Assembly: GCA_030544215.1 (NCBI GenBank)
Contig: JARZZO010000013.1
Span: forward strand, 47,201,196-47,265,195
Reading direction: 5' to 3'
Length of the DNA: 64,000 nt
Source: Zantedeschia hybrid cultivar
Taxonomy: Eukaryota; Streptophyta; Magnoliopsida; Alismatales; Araceae
The notes under the pieces were generated by a model. It did not search any database. It saw only the letters and a list, made by a program, of their open reading frames with translations, and was not told the DNA's origin. The position numbers and the translations under genes were made by a program. Within the stretch, counting starts at the first letter, position 1. Each line of letters starts with the position of its first letter. Shown one piece after another: positions 24,744-36,742 of the stretch.

Positions 24744-27700
24744 CTGGGTGCCCATCCGGTTCAGAACTCCTTGGACTATATATATATATATATATATGCC
24801 CGATCCCGATCTGGATAGAATTGGATCAACTGGGTCAACCAATCTGGTAGAAGTGAACCAATCCAGTTTAAAGAAACAAAAAAATATTTTCATTAATAAA
24901 AAGAGTGCTTCTATAAACAAATAGTATACTTGTAAATACGAAGGTATTTATGCAAATATAGAGTTATTTATGCATAGAAAATTTCAGCTATTGTAAATCA
25001 AATCCTAGATGGTCAAGGTCAGCAGATTCATAAGTAATTGGCTGATCCGCATCCAACCCAGATGATCTCTGTTTGGTTCCCAAAGAATATGTTGTCCTTG
25101 TCCTTTGTAATTGTCCTTGATAATATGTATCTGCTTACAATCATTCTTTTTTTGTTTCAATCCATCTTCATTGTGCCCAATGCGTGACCAATTGGCTGAA
25201 TTTTTGGATGGGGTCAGCACCACTTGTTCCTTATGTGGACTGGATGAGGAGAATCTGGTGCATTTGTTTTTTCTTTGTCCCTTTTTCTCGGGGGTGTGGA
25301 AACTGGCCATGTGGTACATCACCTGCCCGACTCTATCGAGGCACTGTTCGGGAGCTGGGAGAAATGTGATGATGGCAAGCAGTGGTGGCTGGTTTTGCAT
25401 ACTACCTTAGGGTCTATCTGGGAGAACGCATTGCCATGACTTTTTGAGGGAGAAGCCAAGGCGCTGGAGAGCCTTGCTGCCTTTGTTTGTGTGAGGATTT
25501 CGGAATGGGGAAAGCCTTTGTGTAAAGCTCGGGTCCACTTTTCTCCCTTTTTGTCTTTATTGGAATTGTAAAGGGGGGCACACCTTCTTGGTGTCTTTTG
25601 TATAGGGAGTTTTTTGAGACCATCCACTTAAAAAAAAAAGATCCATCTTCATTGTGTGTGAGTTGATGTCTCTTGGGTGTCTACATTTCTGTGCACCTCT
25701 AGCTTTATGAACGGCGCATGCACATTTTCATTGTCTCTGAACTTTTCAGCTGATTACCTACGATTTAGTGATTTATCAGCTTGACACCATATCAGATGCC
25801 ATGTTTAGAGAATAGCTATTCTTTGTTGTTTTACACCATCACAAACATGGGTTATGCTCTTTTACCACATTGTGCATGTGTGGTGTTTTCTTCACTCTTT
25901 GCTAGGATAATTATGTGTAACACACTGCCTGTTTCAGGAGAGCAGTTTTCCTGCATACAGGGAGCTCTCAGCATTGCAGAGTGGGCGTATCTTACCTACC
26001 ATTACTGGGATCAGTTTCCCTATGAGACACTTTACAACGGTTACTCATCCAGAGAAGGCTGTGAATGAAGATGTATCTATTGCTTCCACTGATACAGTTC
26101 AGCCTCAACGCATCAAATTCAAGAGGCCAGATAAAACAGCCAGGCATATAATGAATGTGAGTCTAATGAAATGTACAAGTTAAAATGTTGTGATTTGTTT
26201 AGGAAAGCACCGTGGTGGCCCAAAATTTTAGCTGTTTTAGGTTTTATTTCCTGTTTACCTCTAAAGAAATTGTTCATTCTTCCTTAATTGCAGATTCTGG
26301 ACAAGGAAGAAGTAGAGGAAGTGAGAGCAAATAGAGAGATTCCTGACATAAAGCCTGGTTGTATTGTACAGTTGAAAGTAGTAGGTGTTTTCAGATGACT
26401 GAAATCTATTGTTTTATGTCAAACTGAGTGATTTTAGTGATGTGAGCTTAATTCCGTTTCTCTTTTTTAATAGGAAGTACCAGAAAATAAGCGCCGTGTC
26501 TCTATTTTAAAGGGCCTTGTAATTGCAAGGCGTAATGCTGGTCTACATACCACATTCAGGCTACGAAGAATGGTAGCTGGTGTTGGAGTGGAATCTGTTT
26601 TTCCTTTGTAAGTTGTCCATTATGCTTTTGCATATAATTCTTTGAAAAATATTCCCCTTTCCAGTGCATGTCTACAACCGGTTTTACATTGCTTTCTTTT
26701 TAAGTTATGCCTCTTTAAGCTGGGTTGATGGCCCAGCTGGCTTGCAACTTGGGTTTGCCCTCCAGTGTTGTGTATTTTACTCCACCTGGAGGTACCTGCT
26801 GTACACATGGCACGGGGTTTTGACTGGGGTGGATTGCTGCCAACATCATGAACTTTGCTCTGCTACAGTTCAGCAAGATACGTGGGGTCTGGTCATCTTC
26901 ATCCTGCAGGTCCCATTTGGTGTTAAGAAAAAGGAACCCAGGAGAGAGCAGCCCGGTTTTCCTGGAGAGGGGCAGTGGTCATCCTCTAGCCCCTGAAAAT
27001 ATTTTAATCTTTCAAGAATCACCAAGGAGGCCTAGAATATTTAGGGAAGGAAGAAAAGGAAACCCTTTGTGCATTGTGGTGTACAATTTTGACAAGGACT
27101 ACTTTTCTGCCAACATTCTTTATACTTAGGACAATGAGGATGAACGTAAAATTTAGTCAAGGACTTTAATCCGCACTCCTATTACTCGAGACAACTAGGT
27201 GCACAACCATAGATACAGGCTGCTTCATTATTATAATGATTATCTTCATGTAGGTGACTGTATTGTCTTCTAAAACTGGCATTACTTGGTAGAGGTCAAG
27301 GACCTCCATATGAAGGCGGTGTCGGCCCATAATTGACTGATACGTTAGTCCAATTCAAACATGGTTCCGGAATCATTTGGGTGCAGGCTTGTTGCAAGCA
27401 TGTGAAGATGCTTTGTCTGCAGGAGTTTGGAGATCCTTTGGTGGTATCTGCTTTGGAGAGTGATGTTAGGTGGTTGTAGCTGGAAATAGGATGGTCTTCT
27501 GTTTTGAATTCTTCTTCCTTTTCGATGGTTCTTTACCAGGGACTTTCTGTGACAAGAATTCTAAAAAACACATATCAGGTTAAGACTGTTGGTTGGCGGA
27601 ATCCTTGGTGCATGTCCTCGTGTAATTGCAATCTCTAGGTGCCAGTAAATTTGCAATCACCTCTATCAAAGCATGAACTTCTATCTGAGGTACGACTAAA

Positions 27701-27970
27701 GAGTACGTGACTCATTATTTGCCATTTTGCCCACTATGGGATGTGGAATTGGAAGTAAGGGAATCCAGTGCCAGGGCTCATGTATGCGTGTGATAGAAGC
27801 ACTTTTGAAACTCAAGATCTTAGGAATATTAGTATTATTTCTTTTGAGGAACTTTAACAGCTTGGACTATAGTGGGTACTTCATGAATTGGATAGTTGAT
27901 CTAGTATTTTAGGAGATTTGTATTACCTATTTTTACCATGCATTTGTTCGTTCATTGTCTCTTGCCATCA

Positions 27971-28001
<31 letters not shown>

Positions 28002-28677
28002 AAGAGAGAGAGAGAGGCATGCACTTTCCATGAAGAACGGAATGCACATGCGCCCACACTCGGTGGCAAGGGAAACTCAGCGTCGCCATTCTTTTCAGAT
28101 CCAATGGCTGTAAATCAGGGATCTAGGTTAATCAGATGGTTTTGTTAATTTCTTCTTAACTTTTTGGTCATTTACTACCCTCTGTGAACTTTCGGGCACC
28201 GAAGTCATGCAATATACAAGTATGGCTTGACTATATCAAGCGGTAGCCAAATCCTAGCACTACACACATTCACACTTTATGGTCATCTTTGCCATAGTAA
28301 GGTTTTCAAACGAGTGATACATGCTGCATGAGCATGTGTGCAGCGGCAGGATTGTATCCCCGCGTGATCCGAGCTAGTCATGTGAGGCCACAATACCCCC
28401 CCCCCCCCCCCCCCCCCCTCTTTTCCCTTTCAGAAAAAAAGGTAAAAAGATCTTTGGGTGGCAGCACCTGAAGCATTACAGCGAGTGTTACTCTTTTCAA
28501 ATACCCCTCAAGAAAATAGTTATTTCATAAAGCTTCGTTAACGTCTCTCTGTTTTTGTGCCTCTCCAACAGATACTCCCCAAACATCAAGGAAATGAAAG
28601 TGTTGGACAAAAAGGATGTGAGGAGGGCAAAACTCTATTACCTGAGGGACAGGATGAATGCTTTGAAGCATAAATAG
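22568..28677 (+). CDS. MRPL19: Mitochondrial ribosomal protein bL19m, complete gene
   Basis: Coding exons are 22568-22765, 25938-26156, 26294-26380, 26474-26607 and 28572-28677. All have GT-AG borders and consistent phases, giving 247 residues ending KHK before TAG. bL19 sits at the interface of the ribosomal subunits. The C-terminal half (from about residue 130) is a typical bL19 domain: RPDKTARHIMN, DIKPGCIVQLKV, ENKRRVSILKGLVIARR, TTFRLRRMVAGVGVESVFPL, YSPNIKEMKVLD and RRAKLYYLRD. The 130-residue N-terminal extension, which is poorly conserved and has few acidic residues at the start, fits a mitochondrial targeting region and the plant mitochondrial paralog. The start is the first ATG after the leader acceptor. 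Intron 1 (3.2 kb) contains a hAT element, a long palindrome and a LINE fragment; the last intron is 2 kb. Confidence 0.93.
23591..23630. repeat. (CT)n microsatellite
   Basis: About 20 CT units in the first bL19m coding intron. Confidence 0.95.
23869..24387. mobile_element. hAT-like non-autonomous element, GCCT-rich family (copy 2)
   Basis: Left end CTATGTTATCAAAGGCGA, right end CTCTGACTATGTAG. It is flanked by a perfect 8-base duplication, GTGAAGAA at 23861-23868 and 24388-24395. The subterminal regions carry GCCTAGG and GAGGCGAG motifs shared with the copy at 8884-9785. At 519 bp it lacks the internal duplication of copy 1 and encodes no transposase. It lies in a bL19m intron. Confidence 0.88.
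24659..24776. repeat. 118-bp near-perfect palindrome centred on (TA)n
   Basis: The arm beginning GTCCAATGAGTTCTGAACCG (24659) is repeated inverted at the end of the block (CGGTTCAGAACTCCTTGGAC, ending 24776) with a single mismatch. Each arm has about 35 non-TA bases followed by half of the central TA tract. A second TA tract follows directly (about 24776-24797). It would form a hairpin or cruciform and may be a folded-back MITE. Confidence 0.9.
25176..25640 (+). mobile_element. 5'-truncated LINE (L1-type) with zf-RVT remnant
   Basis: The insert is bounded by a perfect 16-base target duplication, ATCCATCTTCATTGTG (25160-25175 and 25641-25656), and ends in an A-run. Its plus-strand reading has CSLCGLDEENLVHLFFLCPF, then FSGVWKLAMW: the Cys-x2-Cys ... 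His-x4-Cys pattern of the zinc-binding domain at the end of plant LINE reverse transcriptases. Only the last 465 bases of the element were inserted. It lies in a bL19m intron in the same sense as the gene. Confidence 0.9.
27973..28016. repeat. Compound (TA)n(GA)n microsatellite
   Basis: TA units run into GA units in the last intron of bL19m. A pure C-run of about 22 lies further on at 28396-28418. Confidence 0.9.
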
Positions 28678-30376
28678 CTCTTCAAGTGTTGATTCTATTT
28701 GAGAGAAGGTTTGATCTTGTTTTGGGGTATGAGCAATGTTCACCTGTACTTCCTTTGGATTGATTCCATGCAATTTATCCTTTTCTCTTGGATCAGATTT
28801 TGTGAGATGATGTTCTACAGCTTTTTGGTATCGAAGATTCAACATAATGGGAAGTTCAACCTGATTATCCCATTAGGGGAGTTGAAATGCCATGGTGTTT
28901 TAGAATGGTGCTGTAGGAGAATCACTTATGCAGCTAACGTATGGTTGTTTATCTGGGTTCATATCGGCATTTTTTTTTCCTTGCCCTGTAAAATATCTGG
29001 CTTTTTACAACGGTGGTGCAAAAAGTGGCAATAAGAATTCTGTCACATCTTTAGTTCAAATGGAGCTTTTTCCTTTTTGGGTTCTAAATATTATGTTCAC
29101 TAAGCAATTCCATTGTCCCTTTCTCTTGAGAGAGCTACACGGATTATTGGTGCTAAACCTTGTTTTTGCAGAGAATTTCGTTAACTAGGTCTTTAACTGT
29201 TTAAACCGATTGGTTTTATTTACATAGGTTACCAAGGCATTAAGCTATAAAGAAGAAAACTTCTTTCAAACTGAATATTTATTATAAATGCTGTTTTTAT
29301 TTTTTCCACAAAAAAAACTTCTCTCTTCTTTTGGAGAAGACTACTGGTTAGCAAAAGTATAGGGATTGGTCACAATTCATTAAAATTGAAGGGCCAATAT
29401 TTCCAGAATTTTTTTTTAATTATCCGGTCTTTTGGCCAATTAGTTGGTACATTCTTTCCATCAGCTTTGGCAGAGTGGTGCGGCCAGGGGCGGGGAAAAG
29501 AGGGAAAAATGGGGCTGCCCATTTTTCCCTCACGGCTCCATGTCACTGGTCCTCGTTCTCAAACATAACCTTAAAGCGAGTGGGTCTATTTTATAGCATG
29601 TAATTGGTGAAAGAACAAAATATAAATTACAGTTAATATTTGACTGCATCTAGGATTGGATTAGGTTGGGTTGGGATCAACTTTAAGTTAAACCAGGTAA
29701 GGGACCCCTCAACTCTAATCCTACCTAACCCTCAATCCAACCTCTTTAATTTTAACCCAACCATCTAATAATACTCCAATTCAACTCATGTAATCCAACT
29801 TTCATTGAGTTGGGGCGAGTTAAATCGGGTTATATCTTTTATAGTTAATATTTTAATTTTTTTACCACTAAAATTTCATGTACAAAAATAGAAATAAATT
29901 TATCTATTTATTTTAACAAAGTAATATAAAAAAGTATAAACATAATTACATGGCTACTATTTAAATACATCTTTATTCATACTGTAAACTAATTATTGTT
30001 TAATGATATAAAATTAAATGAAATATATTCTAGTCGTTGAAGTTATCATTTATATGCATTAGTATTGGGCTTGCGTTAGGTCCGGTTGACTGACCTTCAA
30101 CCTAACCCACCCATCCAAGGTTGGGTTGAAAGACCCGCCAACTTTAGTCAACTCAATCCTAACTTGATCAGTTTCAATCCAACTTAACCATCATAACATA
30201 CACATAAGAATTATTTCTAATTTTTCTTTTACTTCACTATCTCATTTGTTCATCTTATTTTCTCACAAAACTGTGATACACATCCATTGGTAAGGAATAA
30301 CAGCAATGGGTTGCACCGTGTATGATCTGAGGGTTCAGATTGCACGTGTATGATCTTTTCTTTTATTAACATTTTT
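28678..30376. other. bL19m 3' flank and intergenic DNA
   Basis: The 3' untranslated region starts here; no clear polyadenylation site was fixed. Between about 29640 and 30180 there are repeated GGTTGGGTTGGGAT-like segments and their complements (CAACCTAACCCACCC, AATCCAACTTAACC), probably an old non-autonomous transposon, but ends and target duplication could not be defined. Confidence 0.4.
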
Positions 30377-31690
30377 AAGGGTTTTTTAGTCCTTCTAAAA
30401 TTTCATATTTAGCTTTTAATCCGTATAACTTAGATAATTTCTTTTGCATCCACAAAAGTTGTTGCTTTGTAGAAATAAGTCTCCAGTGAAGAGATGTTTG
30501 CCAAGTGAGGATATTTTCCAGAATATTCTTCTAACCACCGTCAAATGTGACGGAATAATTAAAATAACATTTTTGCCCTTTGTTGTCAAGATATAGCCAT
30601 TGAAAATTATTTTAGATTTTGATCCCTACAAAAGTTTAAAATTAGGAATAAGTCCGTTATGGCTAAAAAATAGTCATTGCAGTTGCTACAGTAGCTGCCA
30701 CAATCTGAATTAATGAATTTTTTTTCTCCAATCCATATATCATAGGTTGGGGTCGAGGTAGACGTGGAGGTCGAGGACGAAGTCGAATTGTTATTTAGAT
30801 GCAATGCCACAATGATCTTATGGATGTTATTCGGTTGATTGATAGGCATTCTTTTTTTGTTTGTATGTGTTGATGGATAACTTTTACATTGCTTGAGAGA
30901 GATGCATACGGAATTTATGAGATTTTGATTGATGCATTGTGTATCACATTTTTTATATTAACCAGCCTATGGAAGCTGGATGGACATGTTTATGAAAGTT
31001 GTTTGGTTGTATTTTCACATTGATTGGTTTTAGCTATGAATTTTTTTGTTGTAAGCAAGTTAACATTTACTTATGTTAAAATACTGTCAAAATGTTGTCA
31101 AATTTTTGACAAAATTTAAGTCTATGGCATAATTTTATCAACATCTTAAATTCAATGATTTTAAAATTTGACATATACTGAAAACATCAATTTCAAAATC
31201 ATCGGTTTTAAAAGTAGTGAAATTTTCATTGAGAAAAGTTTTATAATCAAAAGAAACATATGAATCCATAATAAATTGTTATATTTTAAGAACAAACGAA
31301 AATTAGGAGAGATAAATTCTAAAAAAAATAATAGAGAGTTGAGAGAGATCGGAGAGTGCATATTGTGGCAATTACTGTAGCAGCTACAATGGCTATTTTT
31401 TAACCATAGCGGACCTATTCCCAATTTTGAACTTTTGTAGAGATCAAAATCTAAAATAATTTCAGTGACTATATCTTGACAACAAAGGGCAAAAATGTCA
31501 TTTTAATTATTCCGTCACATTTGACGGTGATTAGAAGAATATTCTGGAGAATATTCTCACTTGCCAAACATCTCTTCATTGGAGGAAATTTTTTCTATAA
31601 AGCAATAACTTTTGTGGATGCAAAAGAAATTATCTAAATTATAGAGATTAAAAACTAAATATGAAATTTTAAAAGGACTAAACACTAAAA
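30377..31690. mobile_element. Non-autonomous element with about 330-bp terminal inverted repeats (Mutator-like)
   Basis: The left arm (30377-30704) and right arm (31362-31690) are inverted copies along their whole length. Landmarks: TTTAGTCCTTCTAAAATTTC near the left end and GAAATTTTAAAAGGACTAAA near the right; GACGGAATAATTAAAATAAC against its complement near 31500; CAGTAGCTGCCACAAT against ATTGTGGCAATTACTGTAGC at the inner ends. The 650-base middle has no transposase frame. Long terminal repeats with no coding capacity fit a Mutator-like element; the target duplication is obscured by flanking A/T runs. Confidence 0.7.
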
Positions 31691-32932
31691 AAATATTTTT
31701 TTAACTGTCCGATCAAAGATCAGATAGTACAAATGTTGAATTAAAGCCCTCTAACTCGGTAATTTTTTTTCAAAAAAATCACACTGCTCAATGTCATCCC
31801 GTCTAAAAGATCATATTATCGCGCAGTTTCGATGCAGCAAGTGCTACTCACTAGTAAGTTTGAATTACTTTGTAACTCTTACAAACTTTCGATCAATCAT
31901 TTTCTCAAAAGTTCTTATAATCTTTAAATATTTACAAAAATATCCTTACAATTCACAAATGTTTGATATAAAGAATATATAGAGGAATATTCTATCTATC
32001 TAATTGTCGGGCTTTCCATTAATACTATTCCATGAGACTTGCCTACTTTGCGATGGCTTTGTGGCGGCAGGCTGTCGCAAACGACTGTTTGAAATAAAAA
32101 ATATGCAAGGGACATATGGTCATCGCAGAGCAACCATTAGAGCAGCCAAGTTACCTAAAATAGTGTTACTGGATAGTTGAACGGATGGAATATTCTCTTA
32201 CATATTCTTTCTTTCAAACATCTGTTAATTGCACAAGTGTTTTTGTAAATATTTGAAGATTATGGAGACTTTAGAGAAAATGGTTTGATTAAATATTTTT
32301 TTTTTGTAATATCAAAAGTTTATAGGGGTTTTAAAATAAAAATTCGTAAATAATTGCATAGACTGCCATGACCAGGGCAAAAATAAGATAAAAACGGCAA
32401 GTAACCCTCACGAATGGGAAACATGGAAGGCTTATGTCTACCTTGCGCTTAAGAGATTAGAGGGATCAACTTTACACTTCTTCATAAAATGCAAGCATCA
32501 CTTAGGGACTATTTAATTTCATGTAAAATTCTATGAAATATAATATCTTCGGGAGATATAACATGTAATATTTTACAGCGATTTGTAGTTTTTTTTTTTT
32601 TTGCAACCAATCCAATAATCCCTAGATGCATATTCATAATGATGGCATAAATTACGATAATCATGTACATTATATGCCTTGCAGCCCTTTATTTTAAAAG
32701 AAATTAAGTATTATGGCACACAGACATCGAACTAAAATTAGTCCAAGAGCGTGGTGCCAGCTTCGACGAGTCAAGTCCCGCACGTACATGCGTTATGAAT
32801 CTTATGATGGTTCTCCAAAGTTGTTTTAGTTAACATCTGGCCGGGATATCCCCCGGGCCTGGCATAGAAAAAACAAGCTAGATATTTTACTCCAATCTCT
32901 AAAATTAACTGCACTCCAGTTGCTTTCAAGAT
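31691..32932. other. Intergenic, no gene seen
   Basis: AT-rich sequence with no recognisable coding region or complete transposon. Confidence 0.4.
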
Positions 32933-33130
32933 CGGATCTCTTTAGTACACATGAGGATCAAGCTTGATCAATACACTAAGGGGGAGGGAGTTGTTGAGGG
33001 TTTGGATCCCCTCGGTGCATGTGAAGACTGAGCTCGGTCATTGCACTAAAAAAGAGTGAGGGGGAGGAAGTTTTTTATTTCTCAGTGTATTGACTGAGCT
33101 TAGTCCTCACGCGCATTGAGGGGATTCGAT
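32933..33130. repeat. Two direct and one inverted copy of a 50-65 bp motif
   Basis: The segment at 32933-32996 (CACATGAGGATCAAGCTTGA, then TCAATACACTAAGGGGGAGG) recurs at 33004-33073 (GCATGTGAAGACTGAGCTCG, then GTCATTGCACTA). It returns inverted at 33081-33130 (AGTGTATTGACTGAGCTTAG, then TCCTCACGCGCATTGAGGGG). The second and third copies could pair as a roughly 40-bp hairpin. Confidence 0.7.
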
Positions 33131-33301
33131 TTTGTCGCTTCTCTCTTCAAACACAGATTTATTCTCAATACTCCCTGATCGGCCAAGTGAAAAATAGTTC
33201 AAAAACTACAACTTACACGATAGAGGAGAATTGCATGACTTTGGTCGTCTAGTCTAATTCGGTTTGGTTTGATTGTTTTACACCGGTTCACAACATTTAA
33301 C

Positions 33302-34203
33302 TAGGGTTGTCAATCCGGCCCAGCATTAACCTAGCCTGGTCCGTTGTTTTAGCTGTTAGGGCCAACCCGAGCCCAAGCCCCATTTTTTTCTTCCCCAATT
33401 CGGCGCAACCCAGCCCGCAACATGACTAGCAGGCTCGTCGGGGCTCGGCCCAGCCCGGCCCGCTTCCCTTCTTCCCCTTCCATCTCCCTCTGATCTAGGA
33501 GCAACCCTAAGCACACTGGCGAGGTATGCACCGCCTCATCCAATTGGAAGTCCAAGGGAACCGGGAAGTGGTGCTGGTGGCGTTGGGGGGCGAGATCCCT
33601 GCGCCTAGTTGATGGTGGAGCACAGAAAGGGTGGAGCAGGGCAAGCATGGCGGCGATGGGTCAGGAGCAAACGATGGCGATGACAGTTCGAAGGCGGATC
33701 AGGGTGGAGCGAGGTGGAGCACAACGACGGTGGATCAGGGCAGAGCACAACGCATGACGGTGAAGCAAGGTGGAGTATGGCGACGGCAGATCGGGGCATA
33801 GCACGGCGTGTGATGACAGAGCGAAGTGGAGCATGGCGACCGCAGATCAAGGCGGAGAACGGCAATGGAGGGTCATGAGGCAGAGCACGGCGACAACGAG
33901 GGTGGTGATGGTGCAGGTCGTGTTGGAACCAACTTCTCACGTAGCGCAGAGGTGGCCGATGGTGGACGCCCTCGGTGCGGATTAGGCCATCATGCGTGGT
34001 TGCGAGGGATGGAAGGGAGGGGGAGTGGTATCGGGACGGGCTTACAGGCATACTGGCTCAGGCTACCGCTTCTTTCAAAGCTCGTGGGCCAGGAAAGGTC
34101 AGCCCGCTTTGGGCCCGTGGGCTCAAAATAGTGGCCCAGATCTAAGCCCGACATTGGCCTAGCTCAGAAGCCCGCGGTTTGGCCCGGCCCATTGACAACC
34201 CTA
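33302..34203. mobile_element. hAT-like non-autonomous element with GC-rich interior
   Basis: The ends are TAGGGTTGTCAAT and its exact complement ATTGACAACCCTA. Subterminal GGCCCGGCCC-type motifs occur at both ends. Flanks CATTTAAC (33294-33301) and CACTGAAC (34204-34211) match at 6 of 8 positions. The interior (about 33610-33910) contains degenerate repeats around GGTGGAGCA, CGGCGAC and GATCAGGGC. Open frames in this GC-rich block on both strands look like repeat by-products, not genes. Confidence 0.75.
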
Positions 34204-34211
34204 CACTGAAC

Positions 34212-36742
34212 CTCATTTCTTTAGTTATTTTGTGATCGAGAGTATAAAAATCAGGTCATATAGATTTAGATTAGGGGAATGTATTTGAAAAACAATCGAG
34301 GGCATTTTGAGTGGTATGTTAGAAAAATATGACTTTTGTCCTTTACTGATATAAATTTTAAGAGGGGTGTTCTTTTTTTATATTTGCGAATTTATAGTGT
34401 CCGGATTATATGTTTTGATTGTTTCTAAGCTCTTTTCAATAATTTCCCAAAAGAGGACATCTATATGGCATCCAAATAGATGTTGACTTGGGGCTGATCC
34501 TTGGGACACCAACTGCCACATGGAACTATTCTTGGTGGTCTGAGGTAACTAGGCACCATCATGATTGTGGCTTTTTTCTATAGAAGGGACAAAAGTGTCA
34601 CTAGCATTCGTTGATTCCCAATGTCAAGTATATTTTATGCAATAGGTGCTTCCCTTTGGAATGATTTATCAAACTTTTAAGAGAAAGATCTAGCACTAGA
34701 TTAGGCATGAGTTGCTCAAATTGTCAAGGATATTCATCAGTTAGGCTCCATGGCTTACATCATATTTATTCTGTGTGTCCTCTTGTAGGATTTCACTATG
34801 TACCAAGGCATCCTTACACATCCATGCTTACACCTTTTTTGTAATCCTAAACAATGCTTAGACATACCTAACCTTTCCTTGTACCTATCATTAAGATCAT
34901 TAAGGTTCTACTCCATTACAGATGGGCAAGTAGAGAACTACCTAAAAGATGGAGAGATTTGTGGAGATGTGAAAAAAAACTTTGAATTGGTGGAAACTAG
35001 GACCACAACATGGATGGGTTTTGACTTGTATTGTAGAAGAAGACGAGCATGAACCTAACATGACCAAACTTCAGACCTAACTTTTCCACTCCAAGGTCAA
35101 TTAATCTGCACAGTTTTCTAATCCATGCAATCCGATCCAAATATGAGTTATAACATCTTAACAAAATCTAACTTGAGTACTCGATCCTAGGGCTGCAGAT
35201 GGATATCCGGATCCGCTTCAAATATATGTCAGCATGGATGGATAACTATCTAAAACATCCATCCTTTAGATCATAAATGGACATGATCCGTTCATGATGC
35301 ATTCAATAAATAGATTGGCTACAAGAATCCCATATCTAGTTTGTGCAAGTTCTACTCTGGGAAAGTAGTTAATACTAGCCACTAGATCTAGGAGTCAATG
35401 GTCGCCCATGGTGGCTTATAAATTTAATGTTCTCTTCATATGTTAATGTTTGTTGATATGTTAATGCTATACTTGTTATTCATATGTTAATGTGTGTTGA
35501 CGCGTTAATACTATAATTGTTATTCGTATGTTAATGGTTTAGTAGGCTTATTTTTGGAATCAAATGGGTGCGTAAAATTCCACTTTATGTTTTAGCATCA
35601 CTTAATTGTTTGAATCAAATGTCCACTTCTTTTTCAGAAATGTTCTGCACAATTTTTATGGGTTTATATTTTCTTTAAATCAAATGCACATTTCTTTCTC
35701 TATAATGCCAGCTTGATAGCCGGATTGCTAAGCCATTCTGATTAGTAAAATAAATTTAAAAAATAAAACATGATAAAAAATATCATTAATACTTATTCCT
35801 CTTATTCGGGTATAAGCTATTCCGTCTTATTCCTCTATCAAATTGGTGTTAAGGAATTCTCCACCCACTTGAATACTATGCCCTGAATACTACCTCTACG
35901 GACTTCAGAACTTCGACAATGTTCAGAAAATAATATCTACTTCTTATTCGATTCATTACTGGAGAGGATGCAAATTATCTGATTATATATAGTAAATGAA
36001 GGTGACATGTCCACACCATTGGCAGTCCTACTTGGCCCTCATCTTGAGCTCCACTCACTATATAATTTATCTATTTTATATTTGAATCCTATGGATTTTG
36101 TTTGATTTGGATTGGCTCTACCTACTCCACCAAAGTTGGGAAACAAGCTTAAACCCAAGTTAATCCAATTAACGTTGAAATCTAGGTCGACATCTAATCA
36201 AATTTGTGTTAGCTCCATCCAAACTTACAACTCCAGTGAAAGCTCATGAACTGACTACTCCATCCTCCCCTGGTTCTCATTATAATACCAAAACAACGGG
36301 CCACAGGACTGGATTCCAAAGAAAGTTTCATGTCAGTGTGAAACAATATAAAGCTGAACATGATTAAGAATTGAACCACTTCTTCCCAACCAAAACAAAT
36401 ATTATTTTTGTCCAATCCACAATGATTAATTGGCACTAGGTAGAAGTGTTTTCCAATGGTAGAAAACAGTATGAATAATGACTCATCACTTAAAAGAGGG
36501 TCTAATTTGAAGCTGCGTCACCCTACAATGTACATGCACACAAAGGTTACCTTATGGAACTGTTGCTTAATTTCTTGCTTTAAGCCAATGTGTTTGGTTT
36601 GTGTCACCACTGCCCCCATGTGGGTTTTGTCGAAAATCCAGTCAGCCTTGCTATAGAGGCTTTTGACTAAACATGCTTACCTGTGTTTTCGTGTTAAGAC
36701 GTCCAACCAAACGCAAGAACTCGCAATTGGATATCCTTAGGC
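34212..36742. other. Intergenic, mostly unrecognised
   Basis: A hAT-like left terminus (TAGGGCTGCAGATGGATATC) occurs near 35188 without a matching right end, probably a truncated element. A 44-bp tandem repeat lies at 35435-35536. No gene was recognised. Confidence 0.4.
35435..35536. repeat. 44-bp tandem repeat, about 2.3 copies
   Basis: TTCATATGTTAATGTTTGTT at 35435 recurs at 35479 and, diverged, at 35523. Confidence 0.75.

Noticed and set aside
33605..34131. Long frames on both strands in a GC-rich block
   Set aside because: They arise from degenerate short repeats inside a hAT element; no similarity to known proteins.
35188..35360. hAT-like terminus TAGGGCTGCAGATGG
   Set aside because: No matching right end or target duplication was found, so it is not listed as an element.
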